Positions 45,931-58,600 of a stretch of 64,000 bases of DNA are shown one piece after another. The notes below the pieces were generated by a model that worked only from the letters and a program-made list of their open reading frames with translations, was not told where the DNA came from and did not search any database. Each line of letters opens with the position of its first letter. Position 1 is the first letter of the stretch. The translations under genes and the position numbers were made by a program. Where the stretch lies: assembly GCA_949357655.1 (NCBI GenBank), contig CASHTG010000019.1:62001-126000 (forward strand). The letters run 5' to 3'. This DNA comes from Parascedosporium putredinis. Its lineage: Eukaryota > Ascomycota > Sordariomycetes > Microascales > Microascaceae.

Positions 45931-48900
45931 ATGGCCGACATTGCCCTCGGAGTCGTAGGACTGGCGGGTATCTACGGCGCCATCCTACAGGCCTTGGAGC
46001 ACGTGGGCGCCGCCATCTCCGCCTCCTCCGATCTCTGCCTCCTCGATACCCACCTAAACACGGCGCGCGCGTCTCTCAGCTCCTGGGGTGAACGAGTCGG
46101 TCTCTGCTCGGACGGTAGCCTCGACCATGAGCACCACCCCATCTTCGACGATGAGGTCCGGCTGCGCGAGGTCCAAAGGGCCATGGCGGCCATCAAGCAA
46201 GTTGCTGGCCAGCTTCAGAGAAATCTCGACAAGTATAAGAGCCTCACTGCGACACCGGGCCATGCGAAGACGGGAGCTTTGGAGGCGTTGAGAGACAAGG
46301 CGCGTCTCGGCGGATCCGCGGCGAAGCGGTTCCGCTGGGCGGCGTGGGATAAAAAGAACTTTGAGAGCTCGCTGGAGCAGATGCTTAGCTTGATCAGCCT
46401 GCTCTATGACATCGTGCCGGTTCAGGATCTTGCGCTTTTGGGCATGAGCGCCAACTTGCTAAAGCTTCTTAACACTACCAAAGGCATGTTGCATGATGCT
46501 TATATGCGCCCTGCCTGCCACTCCTTTTCCAACCAACTTACAACTAACGAGCATTGCAGAGAATTCGATTATTCTTGCCCGAACCGCCATAACACATTCA
46601 GAAGAAGCGTCGACAAAGAGGAACGAGGAACTTGGTACGTTTTTTTCTTTGTGGGGCCCTCTCATGAGTTTTCCTTTAGACTAACGCAACCTCCTCTTAT
46701 TTATAGCGACTTGGTTAGATGCACCTCAGTGTGAGGCCTTTTACGCGAATGCCAGCTCAAAAGCCGCCCCAGATACCTGCCAGTGGATCCTGCAAGATGA
46801 AGACGTGAAGAGGTGGCTCGATCCTCAACCAGAGGCCCAGGGCCCTCCGCCGCCAAATCCACCGCACATATGGCTCTACTCGAAGCACGCCGGAGTGGGA
46901 AAGACCGTGGCCGTGGCTAAACTCATCTCGACGCTCAAGGCGACGGACAAGACCGTGGGCTATTTCTTCTGCACGCACGAAACGAGCAGCCTCCACGTGG
47001 TGGACGGCATCGTGAAGACGTGGATACACCAGCTCAGCCGCGTCGCCGGCTGGGACCACGTCGAAGCGGCCATGGAGAGTGCAGAAAAGGGTGAACCCGT
47101 CGATCTCTGGGCGACCCTTCGGGCCCTTGTCACCCAGCTCCCGCCAGTTTATCTGATCATTGACGGTATTGACGAGGTGCAGGATCAGCAGGTCAAGTAC
47201 CAAGGCGGCGTTCGCACATCGTTCCTCAAACGGCTTCGACAGGAGCTTTCTTCGAGCGCGGCTCGGGTTCTCATCATGAGCCGCTACGAACCTGACATCG
47301 AGGAGGCTCTTTCCGTCTCGGCGCCGGACCACGGCGCCCCGTTCTTTCCAAAGTGCTCGACAAGGACCAGACCACGGCCGATATCAAAGTCGTCGCGCGC
47401 CAGCAAGTGACCTCTCGCCTCACGTCGCTCTCTCCCGAGGTCCAGGACAAGTTGGTCACAGAGGTCGTGGAAAAGGCAGATGGCCTCTTCATCCTCCTCG
47501 TCTCTCTCCTCGACCCCCTCGAGGACGGCATGAGCGAGTCCCGCGTCCGCACCATGCTCTCCGAATCCATCGGCGGGCCCAAAGCCGCGACGATTCTCGA
47601 CCAAGCGTACGGCATCTGGCTCAACCGTATACTCACCCTTTCCGACTCGGACACGCGGCTGATGTGTCTCTCCATCCTGTTTTGGCTGCTATTCTCCTGC
47701 CGACCTCTTGAAGTCGGCGAGATGCTCGATGCTCTCAAATTTGACCTAGATGAGCCGAGCCAGAGATGGCGGGCGCCGGAAATACTCCACGAGTCGGACT
47801 TCCGGGCCAAGCTCCTTCGCCATTTTGGGGGTTACTCGTGCTTCAGGATGCCTCAGAGAGCGGCGGTAACTGGCGCCGCAAAACCCTTCACCTGGCTCAC
47901 TATTCGGTCAAGGAATATGTCCAGGGCATCGCTTCGCTTTCTAGCGACCGAGATATCCCAAAGTGGCTCCAGTACCGAGACCATCGATCGGCCAATACCC
48001 ATATCACAAAATCGTGCCTCCACTACATGATGCAGTCGGAGCTGGACAAATATCCGGCGTTGCAGGTCCCCAGCAGCGTGTTCCACAAGGGATACGAGTA
48101 CGACGCCGGTTTCTACGACCGCCTCCGCGCAAAGGCTCCGTTCTACGACTACTGCGCCGAGTTTTGGACGCGTCACATGGACTTGGCGTGCCCTCGGCCT
48201 GGCGTTGCCATGTGCTTTGACATTTCGCCAGAGATGCTCGAAGGCAAAGCCGGCACGTCCTCGGCGAAGGCTCTCCTCACGGTCATGAACGCCGTTACGG
48301 TGTCTGGCGAAAAGGGCCACCGGTGTTTTCTTGTGCACGACGAGGGATTGAGGGACACATGCACCGCTTTTCTGGACCTGGGCGGCCAAGAGAGCTATTA
48401 CTGGATCTGGTATCACTACCGCGTAGGCTTGTTTTCGCCCCTACTCCCAATACAGCGGAGGCCCCCTCTTCTCCAAAGCACCAGCTAAACCCACTCCGAA
48501 AACGGTCGAGTTCGATTACGCGCGACAGGCAGATCGAGTCTTTGGATACGACAACCCCAGCGTGCCCAGCAGACTGTTTAACTGGTACTTCTGGCGAGAC
48601 CACTTGTTCGGAGCCTACGGCTACAACCGCCGCGCTCTGCGGCTGCAATCTCGCCTCTCCCACGCCCTCCGCTTGAGAAGCGCGTCCCTGGCCGCGCTCA
48701 TCGTAGACCACGGCGCCGACATCAACTTCCTGATGCCCAACCGCTTAACCACCTACCAGCAATGGACAGCCCGGGTCGGCCGCGATTCTTTCCTCTTCAT
48801 GTATGTTCTCCGAAACCACTTTGGGGGCAACTTCAAGTTGAAGCAGCCCGACCAGGCCATCCACTTTGTCTTTGGCAACGTATCCTTCCAGTCCCCGGGC

Positions 48901-50846
48901 ACCGCCTGGATCAACCCGCTGAGGGCCAAAGCTCTCCTACTAGGAAACAATCTGCAGGAGACGGTGACGTACTGGAGAGTCGAGACGGAGCACGGAGGCC
49001 AACTCCTCCGGGCCATGATCTCGCACGGGCAAGACGTGAACAATAAAAGCCTGCTGGGCCCCTCCGCCATACACTCAGCCGCTGTGCTCGGACACACCGC
49101 CGCCCTCCGAATCCTCATCAGCAACGACGCCGACGCGAACATCGGTGCCTGGCTACGGCCGACGTCCACCCTTATTGGACAGGCGTGGGAAGTGTGCCAA
49201 ACCGTCTTCGAAATGCTGCAGGAGCTTCTCCCGAGCGGCCAACTATCGCACGGTAGGGTATTCGGCCACCTTCTCGAGGTCATCGAGCAGGCGAGCGGGT
49301 GGGAAGGAACCCACCGCGAATCCGTCTTGAAGCTGCTCTTAAGTGAAGACGCCTTGGCGGCCAATTCCGCGGGCTGGATCTCCCGCGAGCGAATCCACAT
49401 GGCTACCCGGATCGACCTCGTCGACAAGGTCCAGGCCCTTCTCAAAGAGGGAGCAAACCCAAACCTCTCCGGGCCCTGGTACGGCACCCCGCTCTTCGTG
49501 GCATGCTACACGGGCAACATGGACATGGTCCGTCTCCTGCTCGAGCACGCAGACATCAACCTCCCCGCAAAGTCGCGCATCCTCCGCCTCGAGCTCGACG
49601 CCTCGTTTACATGGTCCGGTCTATGGCGCAAGTCCCTCCGCAACCCCGCGTCCGCCTACACGCCCCTCCAAGCAGCAGCGTACCGCGGCCACTACGACGT
49701 CGTCAAGCTCCTCCTCGACAGCGGGGCCGAAATCAACGCCAACGCGGGGAACGCCGGCACGGCGCTCTATTTCGCCGTGCTCGGCGCGCGGTTCAAGCAC
49801 GAGGGCGACCTGCGTGAGGCGGAACGGCAAGGCGGCGGCCAAGTCGACTACTGGGTGAAGAAACGCAAGGCGCTGCACGAAACCCACCTCAAGATCGTCA
49901 CGCTGCTCCTCGAGCGCGGCGCCTCGCCCAATTCCACCGGCGGGCGCTACTGGTGCCCCTGCAGGTGGCGTGCCTGGCCGGGAACTTGGACATGGTCGCC
50001 GCTCTGCTCCGGGCCAAGGCCGACGCCAACGCCGCCGGCGGGAATTCGGCACCCGCTGCAGGCGCTGCTCGCCAACTTTCCCGAAAACAACGAGGAGGCC
50101 AGGTACGAAGGGATGCAGATGGAGCCGGGTTTCGGCCTGGTCCTCACCGGGTGGTCGAATCGGTTTGCGGCGGCCCCGTATGCCATTCTCTACATCATCA
50201 TGTCCCTCTGGGCGCCCCCTGGTTCGCTCTATCGCCCCCTCCCCGCCGTGCTTTGACGGGGCCCGGAGCAAGACCAGACGTTCAAAATCCTCGGCCTGCT
50301 TCTACGTGCGGGCGCAGACCCTACCCTCATTTCCGGGAAGGGCGGATCCGCCCTCCACGCGGCCGCGTATTCTTCGAGCATCGGCGTGCTCGCGCTCCTG
50401 CTCCAGGACGACTACTCTACGCTGGAAGCGAGGCGCAAGACGGTCAACTACGACGCCCCGCTCTTGGGGACGGCTCTCGACTGCGCCACGGGGACTTTCC
50501 GATGGGATAAAGCGCTCATCCTCCGGCTCTGGGCGGACAGCGAGATCCGCTTCCGGGGTCTTCTTCGTCTCCGGGCCAAGAGGATCGTCCGGAGGGGCTG
50601 GGCGAGATTTTGCTTCATGACGAATTTCTCCTGGGCGTATCGAAACTGGCTGATCGGAGGGCTCACCTTGGCCATCACGATGTATCTGTCCATGGCCTTC
50701 TACTCGGCGTGGGAGGTTGTGGAGGAAAAGGCAAAAAGGGGGATCAACATATTTATGCGCTCTATCTTTTGGTTTGCCTCGTCGGAACCGCCATGTTTGA
50801 GTTTGTCAAGAGCGAGTGGACGGAGAATAATTTTGTCGAGGTATAA
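45931..50846 (+). CDS. NLR: HeLo-like, NACHT, ankyrin repeats, two C-terminal TM helices
   Basis: Three exons: 45931-46483, 46560-46634 and 46707-50846; about 1589 residues. Intron 1 has a GC donor (CCAAAG/GCATGT). The N-terminus (IALGVVGLAGIYGAILQALE, TARASLSSWGERVGL) matches the HeLo prion-inhibition domain, the membrane-attacking cell-death effector of HET-S. A NACHT NTPase follows with Walker A KHAGVGKTVAV (about 270) and Walker B VYLIIDGIDEV. Ankyrin repeats occupy about 880-1450 (TPLQAAAYRGHYDVVKLLLD, LQVACLAGNLDMVAALL, ALHAAAYSSSIGVLALLL). Two hydrophobic segments close it (WLIGGLTLAITMYLSMAF; ALYLLVCLVGTAMFEF). Indels near 47340, 47830, 48440, 49955, 50047 and 50737, and an in-frame TGA near 50254 flanked by C- and G-runs, are needed; most lie in homopolymers. 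Role: non-self recognition and programmed cell death. Confidence 0.82.
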
Positions 50847-52282
50847 ATTTGGCCTGCGCTTGCTTGCAAAGGAATATTTTTACGTGTAACGTTTAGATGG
50901 ATACCAAAGTTTTATTTATTTTATTTTATGTAGCGGATATGTTTAGCCCTCAATCTTGGGCATGATGATTGGACCCTTTCAGCGAACTCATTCGGATTGA
51001 AAATGGGCGGCGATCGCATAGAATTGTCGACCTGAGAGAATACCCGTTCGATCTCAATGCTTTCCAGGTTACCTCACGCAGCAGGTCGCGAGAGAAGAGT
51101 TTCCCCATCCTAAAAGCATCTCATACGGCCCCAGAGCCGTACAATTATAATGGACCCGACTGGACGGGTTGCAAAGAACGTGGAAGAGGCGAAGCGGGTC
51201 ACGAAGACAACGGATCGGTATGACGACCCGCGGAGTCGTTGGTTTTGATTGTCTACATGGAGAAAACCTCAAGAGAAAGGTAGAGCAGGAAATGTTGGAA
51301 CAATCATGCATCTCTGCACGCTGATTGATGTACATCACAATTTTCGGTCGAGTGCCAATTCGTCCTTGTTCTCTTGGTCACCGTCACGTCACGTCTTTGG
51401 GATTATGGAGGTCGCGTTGGGATTTCTTTGCCGCGCGGGGAGGAAGGTAGTCGCGAGGATATGTATTGATGTGGCTTTTCTAGCCGGCAAGTTTAATCGA
51501 TGAAGCATCGTCGCGCTCGTCGTTTATTCGGGTGCCTCGCATTCGTGAAGAGGTCGCGGAAGTCAAAGATGAATTGACCAAGGCAAGATATCCAAGTTCG
51601 ATTCGGGGAGGAGAGATTCGATAAATTCAAGAAATTCAAGCTACCAGGCTCCCCTCCCAGTGTTGAGACGAAAGTCTTGCGTTTGATGCCTATTTTTCTT
51701 AATACTCATCACGGACCGATCATTCAGTGCACTGTCGAAAAAGACCCGGCTTCTTCTAACGGCTCAACGAAAGCCGAGTCGTGGCTCTTCAAGAAATGGC
51801 AAACTTGAGAGAATGACGCGTCTCATCTCGAAAGCTAGGAAGACGTCCGAGGTAATCATCGCGATTGGCGAGATTCATCGGCGTGTCTGAACAAGGACTC
51901 CATTGGCACAATAATTCAAAGGTGATGGATCTTTCTCATCTTCTTCATTTGCGGACGTAAACATCGGAAAAGATTCGTCGCTTCGACAGTGCTGCTTTTC
52001 GTTCGTTAGACCTCTCGTGAGAACGTATGCGTGGACCATTGCGGGCGGCCGGTTTGAACGCGTAGAGCTCGGTGGTATTCAAATGCCTAGATCGGGATCA
52101 ATTGATGCATCCAAAGATCAAAAAGAACGCGTGGAATCTCCAGTCCGCGCTGACCATAGTTGGATCATCATCTCGTGAAGACGCAAATACGAAATGGATC
52201 GTTCGCTGAGGGCGCCGCGCCGGTGACCATCAAATTAACTTCAATTGGCGCGGTCGCAGTGCCACAGCTAACGCCCATTTCG

Positions 52283-52324
52283 CTTCCTCGTGGAGGAAGG
52301 GCACTTCCTCGTGGAGGAAGGGCA
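52283..52324. repeat. Two tandem copies of a 21-base hairpin unit
   Basis: The unit cttcctcgtggaggaagggc(a) occurs twice in direct succession without mismatch. Each copy contains an inverted repeat (cttcctc ... gaggaag) with a 3-base loop. Confidence 0.9.
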
Positions 52325-54805
52325 CTCAAAACAAGACTGTTGCAGACCCTCACCGATCGCTTCTTTTTCTTCTTTCATTTCCAGCTAACGAGCGCCGGCT
52401 GCAAACTCAGTTATATGCCTTCACGATGGAATTCCATAAAAAAGGTTGCCACTTGGCGCCCAAACTTCCTGCACTGCACGACGCAGCCGATGCGGATGTC
52501 CGGCACAAATTTCGCCCAAAAATCAAGGCCAGGCGTAAATCATCGCCGTCATCATCGTGCACCCCTGTGGGAATTTCAGCGTGCGATGAGCGCTACCGTA
52601 GCAACTCCAGCAAATGGCTTAGCTTTCGCCGAGAATATGCGGAGGCGGGGAAGGGGGAAAAAGCGGAAAAGCACAGTTCCAGAGAGGGCCCTGTCGACAC
52701 GGCTCCGGATCCATCGAGAGAGAGAGGGAACAGGCGTTTGGGCTCCGCTGGCGCATTGGCAAGGCCTGGGGCAAAGCGAAGGTGGAATTGAACTATCGAT
52801 TAAGCATCAATTCGCCCAGGCCAGGCCAGAGTCCACCCCCAGACAGAGCGACATGGGCAAGATGGGCCACTGTGGAGACCAACAGGCGAGGAGAATGCGG
52901 GGTTTGTCTCGGGGGCCCACTGTTTTTTATCGCCAGGAGCGGTCGGCCTATCAGGGGGACATGGTGCTATCGGACATCGGCAACCCTGGGTGGCGCTCGA
53001 GAGGCCCATGACGTTCCAAGACGGGGTCAAACAATCGGAATGGGATTTTCGATGCTGACTTCGACGGAAGGGGGAAAAAAGGGTTATGTGGTGAGGATCG
53101 TGTTCTTTCCCTCTGGAGAGGCATGGGAAGAAAGAAAGAGCAGACCAAAGCCTTTGGGGGAAGGGAGAAACAGGTTCTTCTTGGGAAGGAGGAGCTGTGG
53201 TTGGGAAGGGGAGAGGGTCGGTAGATGTACTCGGGCGAAGCTGCCTTGTTTGGCGACATGACAAGGACACGGAGCACCACTTTGCGGCCATGTTGCGTGC
53301 GCAATCCTCTAACAGCCAATCCCACAGCCCAATTCGCCTTCTTTCCCCTCTCTCTTTTTTGCCTCTTGACTCTCTTCCCCTCTCCTCCTCTCCTGTCTTC
53401 AGGGGGACAGCTTCAGAAACAAGCTGTCAAGGTGGTTATAGCTCCAAAGGGGAGAGGGGGAGACAAGGCAGGTGCGTAGTGAAAGATGTCCCAAGGTACC
53501 TTGAGGTCGTTCCTTCCGGCCCTTTTTTCCTGATTGCGATACTACAGGTACAACGGGACGCGCTGCGCTCGCCAGCATGGAACCATGGTGGCCTGGATTT
53601 GAATCATGTATCTCTTGGGGATGGGATGGAGGAGGACGCGTGTTGATACGCAGGCGACGAAGGGGAAACACAGGCTGGAAAGGGGAGAGTAGTCCATTTG
53701 TCTCCCCCTGTTCAGATACAGCCAATAGGCTCGCTTGGGATATGTTGTCTCTCGCCCCATGCAAGCGTTCTCCTTTTAGGAAACGGGAGACGGACATCTT
53801 TTGGCTCAGCCCGTGCACTGAAGCGGGGAGGACAAATGGTTGGACCAATCAAGAGTGGGCGGATACCCCGGCAGGAATGTAGTGTACTTGTACCAGGATG
53901 ACAAACGAGACCGCTCGGTCCTGCAAGTCCACAAAGTGACGCCTTGATGTCCCTTTGCCTTTTTCCTTCCCCCAGCTTTCCGCAAGTAATGAAATACAAG
54001 TAGCAATCAGGGCAACCACGGAGAGACACGCCAAGAGTAAGAAGAGAGGTACGAAGGCTCCAGCCAGTTTTGAAAAGGGAAATGTACTCGGTACGAGCCT
54101 TTCTGAGGACCAAGGGTGTTTGAGCAAGTCAATCGCATTTAACCAGCGGTATCTTTTTTGAGGGAAAGGGCCCTCGGATTCAAGGGACCTCAAATCCAAA
54201 TCGTCAGCGTCCCCCGAAATGCCCCAGACCGAAGGTGTGCGACATCGATTGATCTCCTTCCACTAGCCTGCCCGTGCTGGAACGCATTAGCGAAAGTACC
54301 TCGATACATTGATCTATGGATGGCTCCGTTGCATTTGATCCCTGGAGCCAAAGCCAGTGCTAGTCCAGTCCTTGTCCTTGTCCTTGCACCCCCGCATTCT
54401 AACGCTCAAACTTGGCCGTGCTCCTTGACTCGAGACCTCCAGCTCTCCGCAAGTTGGCTAATACTTCGTACACTGCTACACTTACCACTACCTCCGTAGT
54501 ATGTACAATCGAGAGGGTGAGCGGTGGATTCAATCTCGCTCCTTGGTGCACGCTACCACCCACCACGACACCGCACCACCACAACCACCACAACCACAAC
54601 AAGCAGATTGGCAAAGTCACCACCTTCCGTTCGGTACTCTCTTCTCTCTTCCCTCGCACCTCTGCATCGCTCTTTCCCAAACAGCAACGCAAGCCCGAAG
54701 AGATCACGTGCGGGTTGTGTTTCCAGAGTGTCCTTTGGTGATTGGTCGGCTGCTTGACTCTCCCATTTCTTGATACCTACCTCGCAACAACTCAGCCACC
54801 GATTC

Positions 54806-54950
54806 TTGTTCCACCCTTCTCCTCTCCTCTCCTTTTTCTCTTGCATCAGTTGATCTCTTTTTCCATCCCATCCAATTGTTTCTTCATTCCTTTTGCTTTC
54901 CTTTCCTTTTCCTCCTTACCCATCCTCCCTCTCCCTCCCCTCACACACAC
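54806..54950 (+). promoter_or_regulatory. Pyrimidine-rich promoter/leader of ATP9
   Basis: Nearly continuous C/T tracts (such as ctcctctcctctcctttttc) run up to just before the ATG at 54971. CT-rich tracts next to the transcription start are typical of highly expressed genes in filamentous fungi. Confidence 0.5.
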
Positions 54951-54970
54951 ATAATCACATCTGTATCAAC

Positions 54971-55695
54971 ATGTTCGCCTCCAACAGGTTGTCCGGCGCC
55001 GTCGCCCGTGTGGCCACCAAGCAGCCCTCCCGCATGCTTTCCACGTCCCAGGGTAAGTGTTGATTCTCTCTCAGAAAAAGGCCTCATAGTAGCTCTCAGC
55101 CTTTCCCACCCACCCATTTCCTCCATCCGGCCTCGTTGCCTTTTTGTTGCTTGCCATTGCCCATCCCGATAGCTTTGAATAAGCTCGTCATGCTCATCAA
55201 GATGTATTTCTAGCCCGCGTCCCCAGCTCTCTCATCGCCCGCAAGGCCGTGATCAACAATGGCCTCCTCCTCAACAGCAGCCGTGCCACTCTTGCCTCGA
55301 GCATGATGCGCAGCGCCGTCCAGTCTCGCGGCATCGTCGTTGAGTCGACCACCGCTGCCATCGTCGCCGCTGCCAAGATGCACGGTGCTGGTTTCGCGAC
55401 CGTCGGTCTCGCTGGTGCTGGTGTCGGTATTGGCAACGTCTTCGCTGCCCTCATCACTGGTGTCGCCCGCAACCCTGCGCTCAAGGGTAAGTTTTTTTTT
55501 CATCTCCTTCTGGTCAATTGAGCTCAATTGAGCTCGACCATCCCTTCTTCCAAGTACAACGGGGTGGCTAACGCGGGTCCTTGTCCCCCAATTGCAGGTC
55601 AACTCTTCTCGTACGCCATTCTTGGTTTCGCCTTCGCCGAAGCTACCGGCCTGTTCGCCCTCATGGTTGCCTTCCTCCTCCTCTACGCCTACTAA
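54971..55695 (+). CDS. atp9: ATP synthase F0 subunit c (subunit 9) precursor, mitochondrial
   Basis: Three exons: 54971-55052, 55214-55486 and 55598-55695; 150 residues, frame intact. The first about 70 residues are a basic, Ser/Arg-rich mitochondrial presequence (MFASNRLSGAVARVATKQ). The mature part is a two-helix hairpin: GFATVGLAGAGVGIGNVFAA, the polar loop ARNPALKGQLF, and ILGFAFAEATGLFALMVAFL, which holds the proton-carrying Glu. It forms the c-ring of the F0 rotor in the inner membrane. The C-terminus (FLLLYAY) and divergent helix 1 differ from the main N. crassa-type nuclear copy and look like the second nuclear paralogue known from Podospora. Intron 2 contains a repeated caattgagct palindrome. 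Confidence 0.93.
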
Positions 55696-58600
55696 TTGGA
55701 GAGCGGGCTTCGTGGGTTGATGCAAAGCTGAGCCTGTCGGCCGACGAGGCAGGCTTGGGGATGGATTGACCCAACCCAACGCTCCCAGGTATCATCCTGG
55801 ACTGGTGGAATTGACTAGATTACAAAGGTGTAAAGCATCACAGCTGCAACGGATCACGGTCCACAATCGTCGGTAGATTCTAGTAGATTAGAATGATAAA
55901 ATGTACTATTCTATGGAAACAATCATGGGCTTCTCAATCTCTTTTGTGCTTTACGTGTGGTTATTTCAGTGGAGCGAGACATTGGTCGGCCCATGTGTTG
56001 CTGCGACAAACAAAAAAATGTCGCAATTGAATGATTTCCCTCTCTCTCTCTCTCAGCTTGGGTCTCAACCAAATCTCCCCACTGCCACACTGACGCATTT
56101 TGTTTTTGCAATTGAGGACATTGAAGCCTGCATTCCCCGTGCCACGCAACCTACACACCGACGTTGAATATTTGCAACGCGATTGTCTCTTTGTCTTATT
56201 CTCATTTGATTTCCACTGCACCGTCGTCGTCGACTCTTTCTTTCTTGGCCCCTGGACGCTAAACAAAAAACGATGCCGCGAACCCACTCCTTCCCGAGAG
56301 ATTCACGGGTCCGGGAACGGTGGACTCGTGCCTCATCGCGGTCGGGCTCGCCTGTTTCATTCTTCCCCAGATTTTTCCTTTTTCCTGGGTCGAATAGGAG
56401 GAAGCCCATATCGCATTAGCCCACGAGAAAAATCCACTCTTGCCTCCGTTTAAGATTGCTATCGTGCTCCACTTCCAAGAGGCCCACTGTGGGGAAGAAC
56501 CCTGTCCCTAGCCACGAAAACAAAAAAGACGCACGCTGCCTCGCTGGAAAGATCGTGGGGTAAAATAAAAACTGGGAACTCGGGGGAGGCAAGCAATGGG
56601 AGAAAACATTTATACAACGGGCGCTAGCCCCAAAACTAGTGCCAAGCGACCGCGCCCCCAGTTTCCTTCAAAGCTTTGCTTTGCGGGGGCGGGATCGTGG
56701 TGGAGCAGCATTTTGACAAAGAGTGAAAAATCTGGTGATGAGGAATTTTTTTAAACACGCTCTGCGAAAAGCGGCTCTGGAACAGCTATGCACCAGGCGC
56801 GTTGGAGCTAAAAAAAAAAATTTTTAAACAAGCAGGATTAGGCTCCGTTTTCGGAGTGGATTGGTCGGTGTTTTCGCTCGAGGCTGTTTCAATTGTGTTG
56901 GACGCTGGTGGCTCGGCCAACAAATTAATTTGGATGCGGGTGCTGGCGCCGAAAAACGGTCTTGGTGCTGCTAGCTTAGCACACGGCTTAGCGGACACCG
57001 ACGACGGGAATATCAATCAAGTGCTGAGATCAATTGGGACAACTACTAGACAACCACTTCCTTGGTCTGTTTGGTGCTTGATGGGACAATAAAATTTGTG
57101 TTTGCTTGGTTTCCAATTATCGAAAACAATCCGAGGGGTTTTAAGCATATCTGGCTTCTCGTTCAGTTTAATGTTCTCTCATAAATCTTTCTCTCATCGG
57201 GCTTCTTCAGTGTTGTCATCACCATCTCGTCGAGTTATTACTCCACGTGTCTTCGCAACAGGGTCTGCTCCACCAGCTCGAGAGAATGTTCAATCCGTCC
57301 CAGATGGGTTGAAGTATTCAGCGCCACCCCTCAAAGTCAAATCGAGCTCGGCGATTCTACTCGGCCTCAGTAGACGATTGGGAGAGGTGGCTTTAGAAGT
57401 CACATGTAGTGAGCAGAGGTGGATCTGCCTGTCCTCAAAATCAATGAAGTTTAATTAAGAGGTGAGACACTCGGCCGTCTCTTTCCTTTTCTAGGTCCCT
57501 TGGGTCATTTGGATTCCCGTACATATGCTTTGCGTAAGAATGGTGGCTCTTCCACATCACGTCCCTGTTGACTAGCAGATGATGGCTTCAACCTCTGGCC
57601 ACGAGACCTTTGATTTCGGACGGGCAGCACGCTGTCGCCATCAAAATAACAATTGATCCCTGCGGGCTATCCCAGACTCTGGCAAAGTGAGCACAAGGCG
57701 AGAAAGGGATAATCGTCTAGGGAAAACTTGGCTTGTGTCGTGAAGCGAAAATCGGACGATCGCACTTGAGCTCCCTCGGCCAGCCTCCTTCGCATTCTCC
57801 AACGCCATTTCCGCTCAGAAGCTGAGGCCTTCACTCCTCTATCCTCATTTGGGTTCAGATTTCAGAAGCTGAACCTTGATGAAGCAGATGCGTGCCACTC
57901 ACTCGGTCTTCCTTTATTTCAAGTCAGGAACGGGTAAGTAGTATAGGAAATCGAAATGGCTTCTTCAACGCCAACTCTTGTATATATAGAGATATATTGA
58001 TGGGTCTCCTCGGCCTCCTAGTCCTGCCGCAAAATATGCATCCTTCCTACATTCTCTCTTTCAGTACATGATCCATTTCTGATGTGAGACATGACTACTC
58101 TACCGTCCCAGCCCCAATACTTGTTTTCCTTGGAAACGAGGCCGCAGTCATCTTTTTAAAGCCGTTCGGAGTTGTTGTTCTGAGTTCCGTCCCTAATTGC
58201 TTTTAGTTCCGTCTGTAGTAGGATCTGGACCCTGTCTCGGTTCGGGAACTAGGATACCTCGCCAGTAGTTTTCTACATAATGTCTTAAGAGTCTTGGCCA
58301 TACGGAGGAGGGAAAGTACGGGCAGGCTGAGGGAAGGAAATGAGCAAGAACGACGATAGGTGTCCACTCAATAGCTCTTCCCAACCTCTCTATGGACGTG
58401 AAAGAAATATATGTGCTACTGCCATTCTTTTGGTAATCTGGATCCGGATATCAGTCGATATAGGGATCGATCAGCCTCAAATCGACGAGGTGGTCGTGAG
58501 AACTCTCACGTGCGAATATACCATGAACTTGAGTTGAATCGCCTGCAGCTGAGCCTTGCGGCACAGCGACTCATCATAACCCCATTATTGCAAAACCCGA

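Larger units (their letters stand above)
50847..54970. other. 4.1-kb gene-poor region before ATP9
   Basis: No ORF here shows a domain, including the 283-codon ORF at 52160-53011 and the 150-codon ORFs near 53.2-53.8 kb. It holds a 21-base tandem duplication (52283-52324) and, at its right end, the long CT-rich promoter/leader of ATP9. A long 5' regulatory region, an untranslated RNA or decayed sequence are all possible. Confidence 0.4.

Noticed and set aside
50248..50260. In-frame TGA in the NLR as selenocysteine or programmed readthrough
   Set aside because: It sits between a C-run and a G-run in a sequence full of homopolymer errors. Two small indels explain it, and fungi lack selenoprotein decoding.
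52160..53011. 283-codon ORF as a gene
   Set aside because: Low-complexity sequence, no domain, spans the 21-base tandem repeat, and no convincing start context.
54365..54390. Short cttgtc tandem repeat as a regulatory array
   Set aside because: Only about three units; likely simple sequence slippage.
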